Assembly (NCBI GenBank): GCA_963815505.1
Contig: CAWFGU010000012.1
Coordinates: 62,001-126,000, forward strand
Reading direction: 5' to 3'
Source of the DNA: CAXBBB01 sp963815505
Lineage (GTDB): Bacteria > Bacteroidota > Rhodothermia > Rhodothermales > BA12
Length of the DNA stretch: 64,000 bases
The notes under the pieces were generated by a model that searched no databases, had not been told where the DNA came from, and saw only the letters and a program-made list of their open reading frames with translations. Below, in pieces: positions 28,403 through 38,274 of this stretch (positions within the stretch are counted from its first letter, which is position 1; the number at the start of each line of letters is the position of its first letter). Made by a program: the position numbers and the translations under genes.

Positions 28403-29989
28403 TTAACCGCCAGCAGGCGTGGCGCGAGGCGTGCGCGTCGGAGCGTCGGCGTCGCCGATCCAACCGACCGAGTAGAGGTCGCGGCGGCGGTCAAGCGAGT
28501 TGCGGACCGAGCCTTCGTGCTTGAGGCGGTGCAGCTTCTCGAAGTCCAGGTCGACGATGATCGTCATCTCGGTGTTGGGCGTCGTCTCGGCGAGGATGGC
28601 GTCGTGGGGGAACGCGAAGTCCGAAGGCGAGAACACGGCCGATTGCGCGTATTGGATGTCGGCTCCGTCGACTTTGGGCAGGTTGCCGACGCTTCCGGCA
28701 ATCGCGACGTAGCACTCGTTCTCGACGGCCCTAGCGTGGGCGCACAGGCGGACGCGCAGGTAGCCATTTTTGGTATCGGTCCAGAAGGGGACGAACAGGA
28801 TCTGCATGCCTTCGTCGGACTGGATGCGGGCGAGTTCGGGAAACTCGACGTCGTAGCAGATGAGGATGCCGATCTTTCCAAAATCGGTGTCGAACACGTG
28901 GAGTTTATCGCCGCCTTCCATGGCCCACGCGCGCGCTTCGTGGGGCGTCGGGTGGATTTTGTACTGCACGTCGAGCGTTCCGTCGCGGCGGCAGAGGTAG
29001 GCGGCGTTGCGGATCTTGCCGTCGACCAAAACCGGCATCGACCCGGCGACGATGTTGATGTTGTACGAGACGGCCATCTTGCTCATCGCCTCGATGATGG
29101 CCGGGCTGTGCGTGGCGAGCGTGCGGACGGCGTCGACCGGGCTGAGATCTTCGACGAGTCCCATCAGCGGCGCGTTGAAAAACTCGGGGAAGAGGGCCGC
29201 GTCGCACTGGTAGTCCGAGAGCGCATCGACGAAGAACTCGACCTGCTGCAAGAGATCGTCGACCGATCCCATCCGCCGCATCTGCCACTGCACGCAGCCC
29301 ACGCGCGCCGTCGTCCGCAGCCCGCCGATCAGGGGCGAGCGCTCGGGGTCGTAGTAGAGGTTGGGCCACTCGAGAAGCGTCGCAAACCCGTGCGACGCTT
29401 TGTCCTCGGGCAGATAGTCTTTGAGGACGCGCTTGACCTCGAAGTCGTTGGAGAGCTGGAACGTCAGAATCGGATCGTACAGCTCTTTGCGCTTGACGCG
29501 CTCGATGTACTCTTGCGGCGTCATCTCCCCCGCGTGCTCGTCGAAGCCGGGCACGCGCCCGCCCGCGATGATGCTTTTGAGGTTGAGGTTGCGGCACAGT
29601 TCTTTGCGCGCCTCGTAGAGCCTGCGCCCCAGCCGCATCCCGCGATAGTCCGGCGACACGAATACGTCGACGCCGTAGAGCACGTCGCCGTTGGGATCGT
29701 GCGTCGTCAGGTAAGCGCTGCCGGTGATCTCGTTGTACGTGTGCTGATCGCCGAACGCGTCGTAGTCGACGACGAGCGAAAACGCAGCGGCGACGACCGC
29801 CCCGTGATCCTCGATGGCAATCTGTCCATCGGCGAATGCGGTCAGCTGCGCCCTGAACTTGGCTTCGGGCCACGCACCACCCCAATCAGCGTAAACGCGG
29901 TCCATCAGTGCCTTAACGTCGGCATAGTCGTCCGGCGTGAGGTGGCGGAGGACGAGTTTGTGTTCGGGATCAGAGGTGGAGAGCGTCAT
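28403..29989 (-). CDS. GNAT acetyltransferase fused to carbon-nitrogen hydrolase (nitrilase superfamily)
   Basis: 528 residues, intact. Residues about 12-150 are a GNAT domain with an acetyl-CoA-binding block (VDVFVSPDYRGMRLGRRLYE). Residues about 228-500 form a nitrilase-superfamily domain with its Glu-Lys-Cys triad: Glu in ALFPEFFNAP, Lys in DVQYKIHPTPHE and Cys in GILICYDVEFPELAR. Such GNAT-nitrilase fusions are widespread but poorly characterised; an amide-hydrolysing and acetylating role on the same small molecule is a reasonable guess. No signal peptide, so cytoplasmic. It is convergent with the antiporter gene, 18 bases apart. Confidence 0.92.
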   Translation of the reverse strand: MTLSTSDPEHKLVLRHLTPDDYADVKALMDRVYADWGGAWPEAKFRAQLTAFADGQIAIEDHGAVVAAAFSLVVDYDAFGDQHTYNEITGSAYLTTHDPNGDVLYGVDVFVSPDYRGMRLGRRLYEARKELCRNLNLKSIIAGGRVPGFDEHAGEMTPQEYIERVKRKELYDPILTFQLSNDFEVKRVLKDYLPEDKASHGFATLLEWPNLYYDPERSPLIGGLRTTARVGCVQWQMRRMGSVDDLLQQVEFFVDALSDYQCDAALFPEFFNAPLMGLVEDLSPVDAVRTLATHSPAIIEAMSKMAVSYNINIVAGSMPVLVDGKIRNAAYLCRRDGTLDVQYKIHPTPHEARAWAMEGGDKLHVFDTDFGKIGILICYDVEFPELARIQSDEGMQILFVPFWTDTKNGYLRVRLCAHARAVENECYVAIAGSVGNLPKVDGADIQYAQSAVFSPSDFAFPHDAILAETTPNTEMTIIVDLDFEKLHRLKHEGSVRNSLDRRRDLYSVGWIGDADAPTRTPRATPAGG

Positions 29990-30072
29990 GAGCGAGATCG
30001 AAAGTGCTGGTCTGAACTGTGGAGAGGATATACGCGAGGAGCGGGCTGTGTTGTCCGCCAGGTTCGAGAGTT

Positions 30073-30370
30073 CACGCGGCCCGCATCACTTGCGCGGATC
30101 CTCTCACGAACGGGCAACCCGCCGCCCGACGACGACGGGGAGCGTATGAACCGGACGCTGAAAGAGGCGATGGTGAAACGCTACTACTATGCGAGCCACG
30201 ACGAGCTTCGCGCGCACCTGTCGGCGTTCCTGCTGGCCTGCAGCCACGCCGAGCGGCTGAAAACGCTACGTGGGCTGACGCCGCACGAGTTCGTGTGCCA
30301 GCAGTGGCAGCGAGAGTCCGACCGCTTTTTCGAAGGTCCGGTCCACTTCACTCTGGGGCCATACACCTAG
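30073..30370 (+). mobile_element. IS481-family transposase remnant (C-terminal fragment)
   Basis: Only the end of an integrase-core transposase remains. ITCADPLTNGQ (about 30085-30117) corresponds to the conserved WTNGQVER region; after one frameshift the other frame reads MNRTLKEAMVKRYYYASHDE from 30147 and continues with HAERLKTLRGLTPHEFVCQQ to a normal stop at 30368-30370. The DDE catalytic part upstream is absent, replaced by unrelated sequence, and no terminal inverted repeats were found. It lies between the GNAT-nitrilase gene (divergent) and the GT2 gene. Confidence 0.75.
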
Positions 30371-30577
30371 CGACCCGGCGCGACCGCTCGTTTCTCTATC
30401 TCGTGTGGTGCCATTCCCTATCTCGCAGGCAGTCGGGCTTTGGAGGCGAGCTAGGCATCGGGGGTGCGGCTCCACAGGCGACGGTTTCAGCGCTTTGCTC
30501 GTGTCGCGGTGCCAGCGACCGCCGGGGGCGTGCCCGAGTGTAGCGGAAGGGCTGCCGCGCGAGCGCCTGGCGCGGCG
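30371..30577. other. Intergenic region after the IS481 remnant
   Basis: About 207 bases with no ORF, RNA gene or strong hairpin that I can support. It should contain the promoter of the GT2 gene; only the TAGTTTTG box at its end is recognisable. Confidence 0.3.
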
Positions 30578-30585
30578 TAGTTTTG
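30578..30585 (+). promoter_or_regulatory. TAnnTTTG-type -7 element directly before the GT2 gene
   Basis: TAGTTTTG matches TAnnTTTG and ends only 4 bases before the GTG start at 30590. If used, transcription would begin at or just inside the start codon, giving a leaderless message; alternatively translation starts at a later codon. No -33 element is evident. Confidence 0.35.
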
Positions 30586-30589
30586 CGCC

Positions 30590-32633
30590 GTGTCGCACTC
30601 CACCTCCGCCGCCAGTAACGGACCGATCATCGACGTATCGGTCGTCATCGTCACGTACAACGTGCGGGCGTTTCTCGAACAGGCGCTGCGCTCGGTCGAG
30701 CGGGCTTCGAGCCGGCTGTTTGTCGAGACGTTCGTCGTCGACAACGCGTCGGTCGACGGAACTGTCGAGATGGTGCGCGAGCGGTTTCCCGGCGTCCACG
30801 TGATCGCCAACGAGGACAACGTCGGCTTCGGCAAAGCCAACAACCAGGCCATCCGGCAAGCGCGCGGACGGTACCTCTTCATCCTCAACCCCGACACCGT
30901 CGTCCAGGAAGACACGCTGAGCGCGCTGGTCGCCTTTCTCAACGGTCACCCGGACTGCGGCGCCGCCGGTCCGTCGATTCTCAACCCCGACGGTACGTTC
31001 GCCCCCGAGAGCAGGCGCGCGTTTCCGACGCCCGAAGTCGCCTTCTACCGCATCAGCGGGCTGAGCCGCCTGTTTCCGCACCACCCGCGTCTGGGCCGCT
31101 ACAACATGACCTACCTGCCGCGCGACGAGCCGGCCGAAGTCGACGCGCTGTCGGGTTCGTGCATGATGGTCAGGCGCCGCGCGCTCTACCTGCACCGCTC
31201 CCGCTCCGACGAGCCGCTGCCCGAGCCGCCCAACGAGCCGCCGCCCAACCATCCGCCCGATCCCACGTCGACTGTCCACGGAGGCGGAGCGGGGCTGTTC
31301 GATCCGGCGTTTTTCATGTACGGCGAGGACCTCGACTGGTGCTACCGCATCCAGCAGGCCGGATGGACGATCTGCTTCACGCCCGACACGCACATCATCC
31401 ACTACAAGGGCGAGAGTACCAAAAAGGGTGAGCTGCGCTACGTCCGTGTGTTCTACGGCGCCATGCTTCGCTTCGCTGAAAAGCACGCCGCCGACGAGAA
31501 ACTGGGCGGCCCTTTGCTCCACGCCGCGCTGCGCCTCGCCATCTTCGCGCGCGCCGCCGTCAGCGTCGCTAGCCAGTGGATGCGGCGATTGCTCCCGCTG
31601 CTGCTCGACCTGATCGGTGCGTTCGGGGCGTTCGTCGGTGCCGGTTGGCTACGGACAGGGACGCTCGAACGTCTCGTAGGCCGTTTTCTGTGGGTTGCCG
31701 TCCTGTTCTCGGTCGCGACGGTTGCCGGTACCCTGCTGTCGGGCGGTTACCGGATGGGCCTGCGTGGCCTGCGGCTGCGTGCTCCGCTTATCGGCGCCGC
31801 GACGGGGTTCGGCGCGACGGCAATCGCGTCGTTCTTCGTGCCCCAGATCGGATTCTCGCGCTGGATCGTCGTCGTAGGTGCCCTTCTGACGCTCGTCTGG
31901 GTGATGGGGTGGCGGATCGTCCTGCGCCGCCGGCGAATGGGGCGGGCGGCGGGCGCTCTACGTCGGTCCGCGCAAGGAAGCCGACGCGCTCGCCGAGCGG
32001 CTGGCCTTGCTTCCGCGCGCGCCGTTCGACCTCGTCGGGTTCGCCTTCGACCAGCCGGGACGCGGGCAGACGCGCTACCTCGGCCCCCTGCGCGGCTTGC
32101 GCGATCTGGTGCGCCTCCGCCAGGTCGACCAGGTCGTGTTTAGCCCCGACGCCCTGCCGACCTACGACGTGCTCGGCTGGATGCAGGCGCTCTCGGACCT
32201 ACCCGTCCAGTTTCGCATCCTAGCACCTCACGGCGGCTACGTGATCGGCAAATCAGCCGTCGACTCGCTGGATCTGGTCGAGGCTGATCGGATCGTCGGC
32301 GAGGGGAGGGGCACGTTCCGGCGGCGGGTGCTGGACGTGACGGCGGGCGCGGGTCTACTGCTGCTGACACCGTTCGCGTTGCTCTTGGGCTCGGATCGAA
32401 TGCGCGAGGCCGTCCGCCAAGCGCCGTCGCTGATCGGTGGGAGCCGGGCGCTCGTCGGCTACGATACGTCGGCCACGTACCGGCCGCCGGGCGCGTGGGG
32501 ACTTCGGCCCGGCGTTGCTCCCATCCCCGTCGCGCCTGACCAGACGCCCGAGCAGGCGCACGGCCTCTACGCGCAGCACCAGAACGCGCGCGTCGACTGG
32601 ACGCTGTTTCGGCGCTGGCTCGCCGCGTCCTAA
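30590..32633 (+). CDS. GT2 glycosyltransferase fused to a vestigial polyprenyl-phosphate sugar transferase, one frameshift
   Basis: About 680 residues from GTG 30590. Residues 14-310 are a family 2 glycosyltransferase: VSVVIVTYNVRAFLEQALRS, VVDNASVDGT, LFILNPDT (metal site) and FFMYGEDLDWCYRIQQAGW. Between CMMVRRRAL and GLFDPAFFMYG there is an unusual proline-rich insert of about 35 residues (EPPNEPPPNHPPDP). Then come three or four membrane segments (about 325-440). After WRIVLRRRRMGRAAG a frameshift in a GGCGGGCGGCGGGCG run near 31950 leads into RRALYVGPRKEADALAERLA, which resembles the nucleotide-binding region of WcaJ-type enzymes, and a C-terminal FRRRVLDVTAGAGLLLLTPF ... SLIGGSRALVGYD that looks like the frame of a bacterial sugar transferase without its catalytic middle. 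Likely role: glycan assembly at the inner membrane. Confidence 0.8.
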
Positions 32634-32838
32634 ACGCAGCCCGACTGCACGTTGAATCCAGCCGTCCGCGCCTCGCAGTCACCGGTCCGCACCCCGAAAC
32701 GGCTCGTCCGCACCCGGAACTGGTTCATCCGTTTAGACGAACCCTTCACAATGAGAGACTCGGGAGAAGGTCGCGCGTCGGTCTGCACCGGCTTCACCTG
32801 CGCGACGTATTTTCCGGTTTCGCCTTAGTCCCCGCCCC
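32634..32838. other. Intergenic region upstream of accA
   Basis: 205 bases. Two imperfect direct repeats of GTCCGCACCCGGAAC type occur near 32681-32720; no terminator with a T-run and no TAnnTTTG box was found. TATTTTCC at about 32808-32815, 24 bases before accA, is the nearest -7 candidate. Confidence 0.25.
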
Positions 32839-33846
32839 ATGGCCACGTCCGACAAGCACTTGCTCCCGTTCGAGCAGCCCATCTACGAGCTCGAGACCAA
32901 GCTCGACGAGATGCGCGAACTCGACGCCGAGAAGCTCGACATCGACCTCTCGCCCGAGATCCGCGCATTGGAAGCGCGCGTCGACGATCTGAAGGCGAAC
33001 ATCTACCGCAATCTCACGCGGTGGCAGCGCGTACAGATCGCCCGGCATCCGCTGCGTCCCTACACCCTCGACTACATCGACGCCCTCACCGAAGGCTTCT
33101 TCGAGATGCACGGCGACCGCCTCTTCGGCGACGATCCCGCTCTCGTAGGCGGCCTGGCGACGTTTATGGGCCAGCGTTACGGCGGGCGCGACCAGACAGT
33201 CATGATTATGGGCCACCAAAAGGGACGCGACACCAAGCAGCGCAAACTGCGCCGCTTCGGGATGCCCAACCCCGAGGGCTACCGCAAGGCGCTCCGGCTG
33301 ATGAAGATGGCGGCCAAGTTCGGGAAGCCCGTCGTGACGCTGCTCGACACGCCCGGAGCGTTTCCGGGACTCGAGGCCGAGGAGAGGGGACAGGCCGAGG
33401 CCATTGCCCGCAACCTACTCGAAATGGCGCGTCTGCCCGTTCCCATCGTCGTCGTCGTGATCGGCGAGGGGGCGAGCGGCGGAGCCTTGGGCATCGGCGT
33501 CGGCGACCGGATTCTGATGCTCGAGAACAGCTGGTACTCGGTCATCTCGCCTGAAAGCTGCTCGTCCATTTTGTGGCGCTCGTGGGACTACAAAGAGGAC
33601 GCCGCTCGCGCGCTCAAGCTGACGGCCCCCGACCTGATCGAAGTCGGCGTGATTGATACCATCGTGGGCGAGCCCATCGGCGGCGCCCACCAGAATCCCC
33701 GTGCTGCCTTTGACGCAACCGGACGCGCCATCGCGGCTGCGCTCGCCACGCTGAGCGAGCTGGACGCGGACACGCTGCGCAGCCAGCGATTGGACAAGTT
33801 CAGCGCGATGGGCGCCTTTACCTCGACCGAGTCGCCTGCAGTGTAA
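32839..33846 (+). CDS. accA: Acetyl-CoA carboxylase carboxyltransferase subunit alpha
   Basis: Intact, 335 residues, normal length. With AccD it moves the carboxyl group from biotin to acetyl-CoA to form malonyl-CoA for fatty-acid synthesis. N-terminal helical region LPFEQPIYELETKLDEMREL, then the carboxyltransferase core: FFEMHGDRLFGDDPALVGGL, MIMGHQKGRDTKQRKLRRFG, MPNPEGYRKALRLMKMAAKF, LLDTPGAFPGLEAEERGQAE, IGEGASGGALGIGVGDRILM and YSVISPESCSSILWRSWDY. It stands alone as a gene; accD is not adjacent. Confidence 0.97.
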   Translation: MATSDKHLLPFEQPIYELETKLDEMRELDAEKLDIDLSPEIRALEARVDDLKANIYRNLTRWQRVQIARHPLRPYTLDYIDALTEGFFEMHGDRLFGDDPALVGGLATFMGQRYGGRDQTVMIMGHQKGRDTKQRKLRRFGMPNPEGYRKALRLMKMAAKFGKPVVTLLDTPGAFPGLEAEERGQAEAIARNLLEMARLPVPIVVVVIGEGASGGALGIGVGDRILMLENSWYSVISPESCSSILWRSWDYKEDAARALKLTAPDLIEVGVIDTIVGEPIGGAHQNPRAAFDATGRAIAAALATLSELDADTLRSQRLDKFSAMGAFTSTESPAV

Positions 33847-33915
33847 AAGGCCGCTCCGGCGGCGACAGCGGCTCGGGCGACGCAATCCCGGCCGACGCTC
33901 GCGCGTTATAGCCGG

Positions 33916-35154
33916 GTGAATACGCCCCGACTTTTCCTCTTCGCCGCCGCCCTGCTGACCGCAGCGGGAGCGGTGTCCATTCAGGCCCAAACGCTCACCC
34001 TCCCGCACGGCGGGCCGGTAGGCGACAGCTTCGGCGCGTCCGCCGCGCTGGTTGAGGTGCGAACTGCCGTCGGTCTGAGTTCGTCCGCCTTGCTGACTGG
34101 CGTCCGAGCCGCCGTCGGCGCTCCGTCGCACGACAGTTGCGGACCGAGCAGCGGAGCCGTTCACCTGTTCGAGGCAGATTCGACCGGCGCCTGGGCGAGT
34201 TCCGACACGCTGTCAGCGCCCGACTGTAAGCCCGGTATGTTCTTTGGCAGGCGCATCGCGATGAGCGGCGATTTGCTGATTGCGACGGCGTCCGGCGACT
34301 TCTTCGAGGGCGCGCGCACCAACCTCGTCTACGCCTTCGCTCGCGACACGTCCGGCGTGTGGCGCTACGACGGACGGCTCGCTCCGATAGACGGCGTTCA
34401 AGAGGGCGCCTTCGGATTCGCCGTCGCGCTGGACGGAAACCGCGCCGCCGTGACGGCTTCCGGCGACGGTGACAAGGGGGCCTACGGCGGCTCGATCTAC
34501 ATCTACGAGCGCTCGCCACAGGGCCGCTGGACGCGCACCGCCCGCCTGCTCTCACCCGACCGCCGCGCGATTCTGGGGTCTGCCGTCGCTCTCTCGGGCG
34601 ATCTGGTCGTCGCCGCGGCTCCGGACGTGCGGCGCGGCAGAGACGGACGCGCCGTCGCCTTTCGCTTCGACGGGCAAGGCTGGCAGTCCGCCGGATCGGT
34701 CGACGGGCTAGATGGAAAGACGCTGACGATTGCCGCATGGGGAAACCGCGTCGCCATCGGCGAACCCGAGGCCCGGGGCGAGCGCGGGCGCGCGTTCGTT
34801 TACGCGTGGGACGGCGCGGAGTCATTAGAGCGGCTGACCAGTCTCCAGCCGCCGACGCGCTATCGAGGCGGACGTTTCGGACACCAGATCGCCCTCGGTC
34901 CCCACCACGCTGCCGCCGCCGCCTACGACGAGCAGATCGGCCGCACCACCAACGTCGACCGCGTCGTGCACGTCTTTTCCGAAGCCGCCGGTTGGGAGAC
35001 GGTCCAGGTCGCCGATCAGGGCAGCGCGTTCTTCGGCTCGGCTGTTGCGCTCGGCACCACGTATTTGCTCACGGGCGAGGACGACCCGCAGAAGGGGGGC
35101 AGCGCCTACCTCATCACCCTGCGTCGCGACGGGCGAACGGCGATGGAGCGGTAG
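33916..35154 (+). CDS. Secreted FG-GAP-like beta-propeller protein
   Basis: 412 residues from GTG 33916, with signal peptide LFLFAAALLTAAGAVSIQAQ. The mature part has about six repeats of the pattern FG..VAL.G..AAV.A......G..Y.Y, for example GAFGFAVALDGNRAAVTASG, LGSAVALSGDLVVAAAPD and FGSAVALGTTYLLTGEDDP, which is the layout of FG-GAP/integrin-alpha-like propellers common in Bacteroidota surface proteins. No C-terminal sorting domain is visible; it ends shortly after the last blade (AYLITLRRDGRTAMER). Function probably adhesion or binding. It ends 1 base before the convergent GDPD stop. Confidence 0.7.
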   Translation: MNTPRLFLFAAALLTAAGAVSIQAQTLTLPHGGPVGDSFGASAALVEVRTAVGLSSSALLTGVRAAVGAPSHDSCGPSSGAVHLFEADSTGAWASSDTLSAPDCKPGMFFGRRIAMSGDLLIATASGDFFEGARTNLVYAFARDTSGVWRYDGRLAPIDGVQEGAFGFAVALDGNRAAVTASGDGDKGAYGGSIYIYERSPQGRWTRTARLLSPDRRAILGSAVALSGDLVVAAAPDVRRGRDGRAVAFRFDGQGWQSAGSVDGLDGKTLTIAAWGNRVAIGEPEARGERGRAFVYAWDGAESLERLTSLQPPTRYRGGRFGHQIALGPHHAAAAAYDEQIGRTTNVDRVVHVFSEAAGWETVQVADQGSAFFGSAVALGTTYLLTGEDDPQKGGSAYLITLRRDGRTAMER

Positions 35155-35155
35155 A

Positions 35156-36025
35156 CTACCGGATCGCGCCTCGCGCCTGCGCGCGCCGCATGCCCTCGAC
35201 GCCGCCCGGAAGATCGTCGATCGACACGATGTCTAGTTGGCTCAACCGAGCGGCAACGGTATCGGGGTCGGCGACAAGGACGAAGTAGCCACCGATGGAT
35301 GGGATTCCCGCGCCGCCGAGCAGAGCGATAGCTTCAGAATCGTAAGCCGGGCCGGTACCGACGAAGCCGATCATGCGCGACGCGTCGGCACGGGGTTGGG
35401 CGAGCGTGGCGCGCACGTCAGCGGCCGAGCGCGCAGGGACCGAGTAGGCCATCCGGGGTGCGCGGCGCAGGTAGGCGCCCAGGCTGTCGGGCTCGTAGAC
35501 GATGGCGACGACCTGATCTTCCATCCGCTCCTCGCGCACGACGCGCAGCAAATCGTCGAAGCGGACGCCCGGTTTGAGATCGAGTTGGAGAACGGCGCGG
35601 TCGCGTGCCCACCGAAGCGCCTGGCGCAGCGTCGGTGTCGTGGCGTCGGTCGTGTCGCCGCCGTTGTCGAGCAGACGAAGTCCGACTATATCCGCCCAGC
35701 GTGCGTCGGCGACGGTTCCGCTGCCCGTCGTCGTGCGGTCGAGCGTGCGGTCGTGCATCAGCAGAAGCGTGTCGTCGAGCGACGCCCGCACGTCGACTTC
35801 GATCAGCAGCACGCCGAGAGCTACGGACCGTTCGAGCGTCGTCAGTGCATTCTCTGGAAAGCCCGGTGCAGGACCGCTGCGGTGAGCGGCCAAGCGAGGC
35901 GCCTCAGGACCCGTCGATGCGAACCACTCGGCGAGAGGCAGATGCGCCGGACGGTCGCCATCGGCAGCCGGAGTCGACGCGCATCCTGCTACGATGAGCA
36001 AGACGAGGACAGGTAAGACGCGCAT
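35156..36025 (-). CDS. Glycerophosphodiester phosphodiesterase lipoprotein
   Basis: 289 residues. Signal peptide with lipobox (MRVLPVLVLLIVAGCAS, Cys 15), so probably an envelope lipoprotein. The TIM-barrel GDPD core has AAHRSGPAPGFPENALTTLE (catalytic His, Arg, and Glu-Asn), LLIEVDVRASLDDTLLLMHD (metal-binding Glu, Asp, His) and DRTTTGSG, all in the usual order. Hydrolyses glycerophosphodiesters such as glycerophosphocholine to glycerol-3-phosphate and an alcohol. The short form lacks the insertion of periplasmic GlpQ. Follows the ABC-F gene on the same strand, separated by a 33-nt palindrome. Confidence 0.9.
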   Translation of the reverse strand: MRVLPVLVLLIVAGCASTPAADGDRPAHLPLAEWFASTGPEAPRLAAHRSGPAPGFPENALTTLERSVALGVLLIEVDVRASLDDTLLLMHDRTLDRTTTGSGTVADARWADIVGLRLLDNGGDTTDATTPTLRQALRWARDRAVLQLDLKPGVRFDDLLRVVREERMEDQVVAIVYEPDSLGAYLRRAPRMAYSVPARSAADVRATLAQPRADASRMIGFVGTGPAYDSEAIALLGGAGIPSIGGYFVLVADPDTVAARLSQLDIVSIDDLPGGVEGMRRAQARGAIR

Positions 36026-36043
36026 TGGAGATGGGTGGAGCGG

Positions 36044-36076
36044 AAACCTGACAGGTCGTGGAGACCTGTCAGGTTT
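36044..36076. repeat. 33-nt palindromic repeat, copy 2
   Basis: AAACCTGACAGGTC (36044-36057) and GACCTGTCAGGTTT (36063-36076) are perfect 14-base inverted repeats around GTGGA. It lies between the ABC-F stop and the GDPD start on the minus strand, the same kind of position as copy 1. There is no T-run, so a repeat function or RNA-processing site is as likely as termination. Confidence 0.75.
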
Positions 36077-36089
36077 GAGAGAGATGACT

Positions 36090-38172
36090 TCAGGCTGCCA
36101 GTTGCTCGGCCGTCTGCTCCCACTTGGCGTAGAGTGTTTTGAGTTCGTCCACCAGCGCCGAGTGGTCGGCGGCCAGCCGGGCGGCGGTGTCCGGGTCGTC
36201 GTAGGCGTCGGGCGCGGCGAGTCGCGTTTCGAGGAAGCCCTTCTCGGTTTCCTTCTCCAAGATCTTCGCCTCCACCTGAGCGTGCGCGCGCTCGAGTTGC
36301 TTGCCGCTCAGCCCGTTCACCTGCGGAGCTGGACGCGGCTTTGGCTGCCGTTCCGTTCGACGCGGAGCCGTTCGTCTTTCCTGCCGCGCGGGCCGCGGCT
36401 TCGGCGCGCTTCTGCTCTTTGGTCTTGGGTCCACCGCCTCGGCCCGACTTTGGCGCCTCGGGTTTCGGCGCCGGTTTCGCCGCACCGTTGGTCGACGCGC
36501 TCGCCGGATCGGTCGCCGTCGACGGTCCCTGGATTTTGCCCGTCGTGCCGTGCTCCATCGCCCAGCGATACTCGGCATACGTGCCGCCGAAGGTCTGGAC
36601 CTTTCCGCCTTCGACGCGCCATACGTGTTTGGCGAGTTGGTCGAGGAAGTGTCGGTCGTGCGAGACGACGAGGAAGGTGCCGGTATACTGCTGCAGCGCT
36701 TCGACGAGGACGGCGATCGACGCCATGTCGAGGTGGTTCGTCGGTTCGTCGAGGATGAGCAGGTTGGCGGGCGAGAGCATCGTCCGGGCCAGCGCTACCC
36801 TACTGCGCTCGCCGCCCGAGAGCACGCGGACGGGCTTGTGCACGTCGTCGCCTTTGAATAGGAACGCTCCGGCGAGGCTGCGCAATTCGGTTTCGCTGTG
36901 CCCACGCGAGACGGCTTGGAGGCTCTGAAGAATGGTGTCGGTTGGGTCGAGCGTGTCGGCTTGGTGCTGGGCGAAGTACATCAGGTCGACGTTGTAGCCC
37001 ATCGTGCGCTCGCCCTCGAACGGCTCGCTGCCGAGCAGCATCCGCGCCAGCGTCGACTTGCCGGCACCGTTGGGACCGATCAGCGCCACCTTGTCACCGC
37101 GCTCGAGCACGAGCGGATCGGCGTTCTTGAACACTTCCACAGGCCCCTCGGCCGACTGGTACGTTTTGCTGAACCGGCTCAGGCTGAGCACGTCGCGCCC
37201 CGACCGCCGAGGCGAGGGAAAGCGGAAGTGGACCGTCGCCGCTTCTTCGGGCGGAGGCGTCAGGCGCTCCATCCGTTCCAGCTGCTTGACGCGGCTCTGT
37301 GCCTGCTTGGCCTTGCTCGCCTTGGCCTTGAACCGCTCGATGAACCGCTCCGTCTCGGCGATCATCTTCTGCTGGTTGTCGTAGGCCGCGCGCTGCAGCT
37401 CTCGCCGTTCCTTGCGCGCCTCGAGGTAGAACGCGTAGTTGCCCGCATACTCGGTCACGTTGCCCTGCACGAGTTCGACGGTGTGCGTCACCATACGGTC
37501 CAAGAAATAGCGGTCGTGCGAGACCACGACGACGGCGCCGGGATAGCTCTTGAGATAGGTCTCGAGCCAGTCGATCGAGTCGATGTCGAGGTGGTTCGTC
37601 GGCTCGTCGAGCAGCAGGAAGTCGGGGCGCTGGAGCAGCAGGCGCGCCAGGGCGACGCGCATCTTCCACCCGCCCGAAAACGTCTTCATCGGACGCTCCA
37701 GGTCATCCGGGTCGAAGCCCAGGCCGGTCAAAACGGCTTCGGTGCGCGGCTTGGCGGTATGCGCGTCGAGCGCGACCAAGCGGGTGTGGACGTGGTCGAG
37801 GTCGTGTAGTAGCGTATCGTACGCGTCGGTCGTGTGATCGGTCGCTGCCGTGAGCGCATCGGTCAGTTCGATCTCGCGGCGCTGTAGCGTGAGCACCTCG
37901 TCAAACGCCCGCATCGCCTCGTCCAAGACCGACAGGCCGCGGTCGGCTTCCTGCGTGTCCTGCTCGAGGTAGCCGATGGTCGTGCCGCCGGGGATGTCGA
38001 GCGTGCCGCTGTCGAGCGGTTGGCGCTGCATGAGCACGCGCAGGCAGGTTGTCTTGCCGGCGCCGTTGGGGCCGACGAGTCCGATGCGCTGGCCCGCGCG
38101 GAGCGACCACGAAGCGTTGTCGAGAATCTGTCGCCCGCCGAATGCGAGCGACGCGTTGAATAGCTGGATCAT
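36090..38172 (-). CDS. ABC-F family ATPase (ribosome-associated), C-terminal frameshift
   Basis: About 693 residues from ATG 38170-38172. Two ABC domains: first Walker A GLVGPNGAGKTTCLR, signature FSGGWKMRVALARLLL, Walker B DFLLLDEPTNHLDIDS; second IGPNGAGKSTLARMLL, LSGGERSRVALARTML, NLLILDEPTNHLDMAS. Between them is the P-site tRNA interaction motif region, an Arg/Lys-rich helical linker (QQKMIAETERFIERFKAKAS). No membrane domain, so translation factor and not transporter. The tail after residue 545 is Ala/Pro/Lys-rich; near 36325 a frameshift occurs and the other frame continues into the coiled coil LSGKQLERAHAQVEAKILEK ... LKTLYAKWEQTAEQLAA, resembling the Uup-type C-terminal domain, ending at 36090. 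Span 2083 bases fits one extra base. Confidence 0.9.
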
Positions 38173-38274
38173 GTCGCAGCATACTCAGGCGCGCGCGAAG
38201 GGTTGACGGCGCGCACTTGAGTCTTTGGCGAGAAATGCAGTGGAACCCTGATACCACAGTTTGATACTAGAGAG

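Noticed and set aside
28517..30370. 617-codon plus-strand open frame opposite the GNAT-nitrilase gene
   Set aside because: Antisense shadow; only its last 75 codons (IS481 transposase end) are real.
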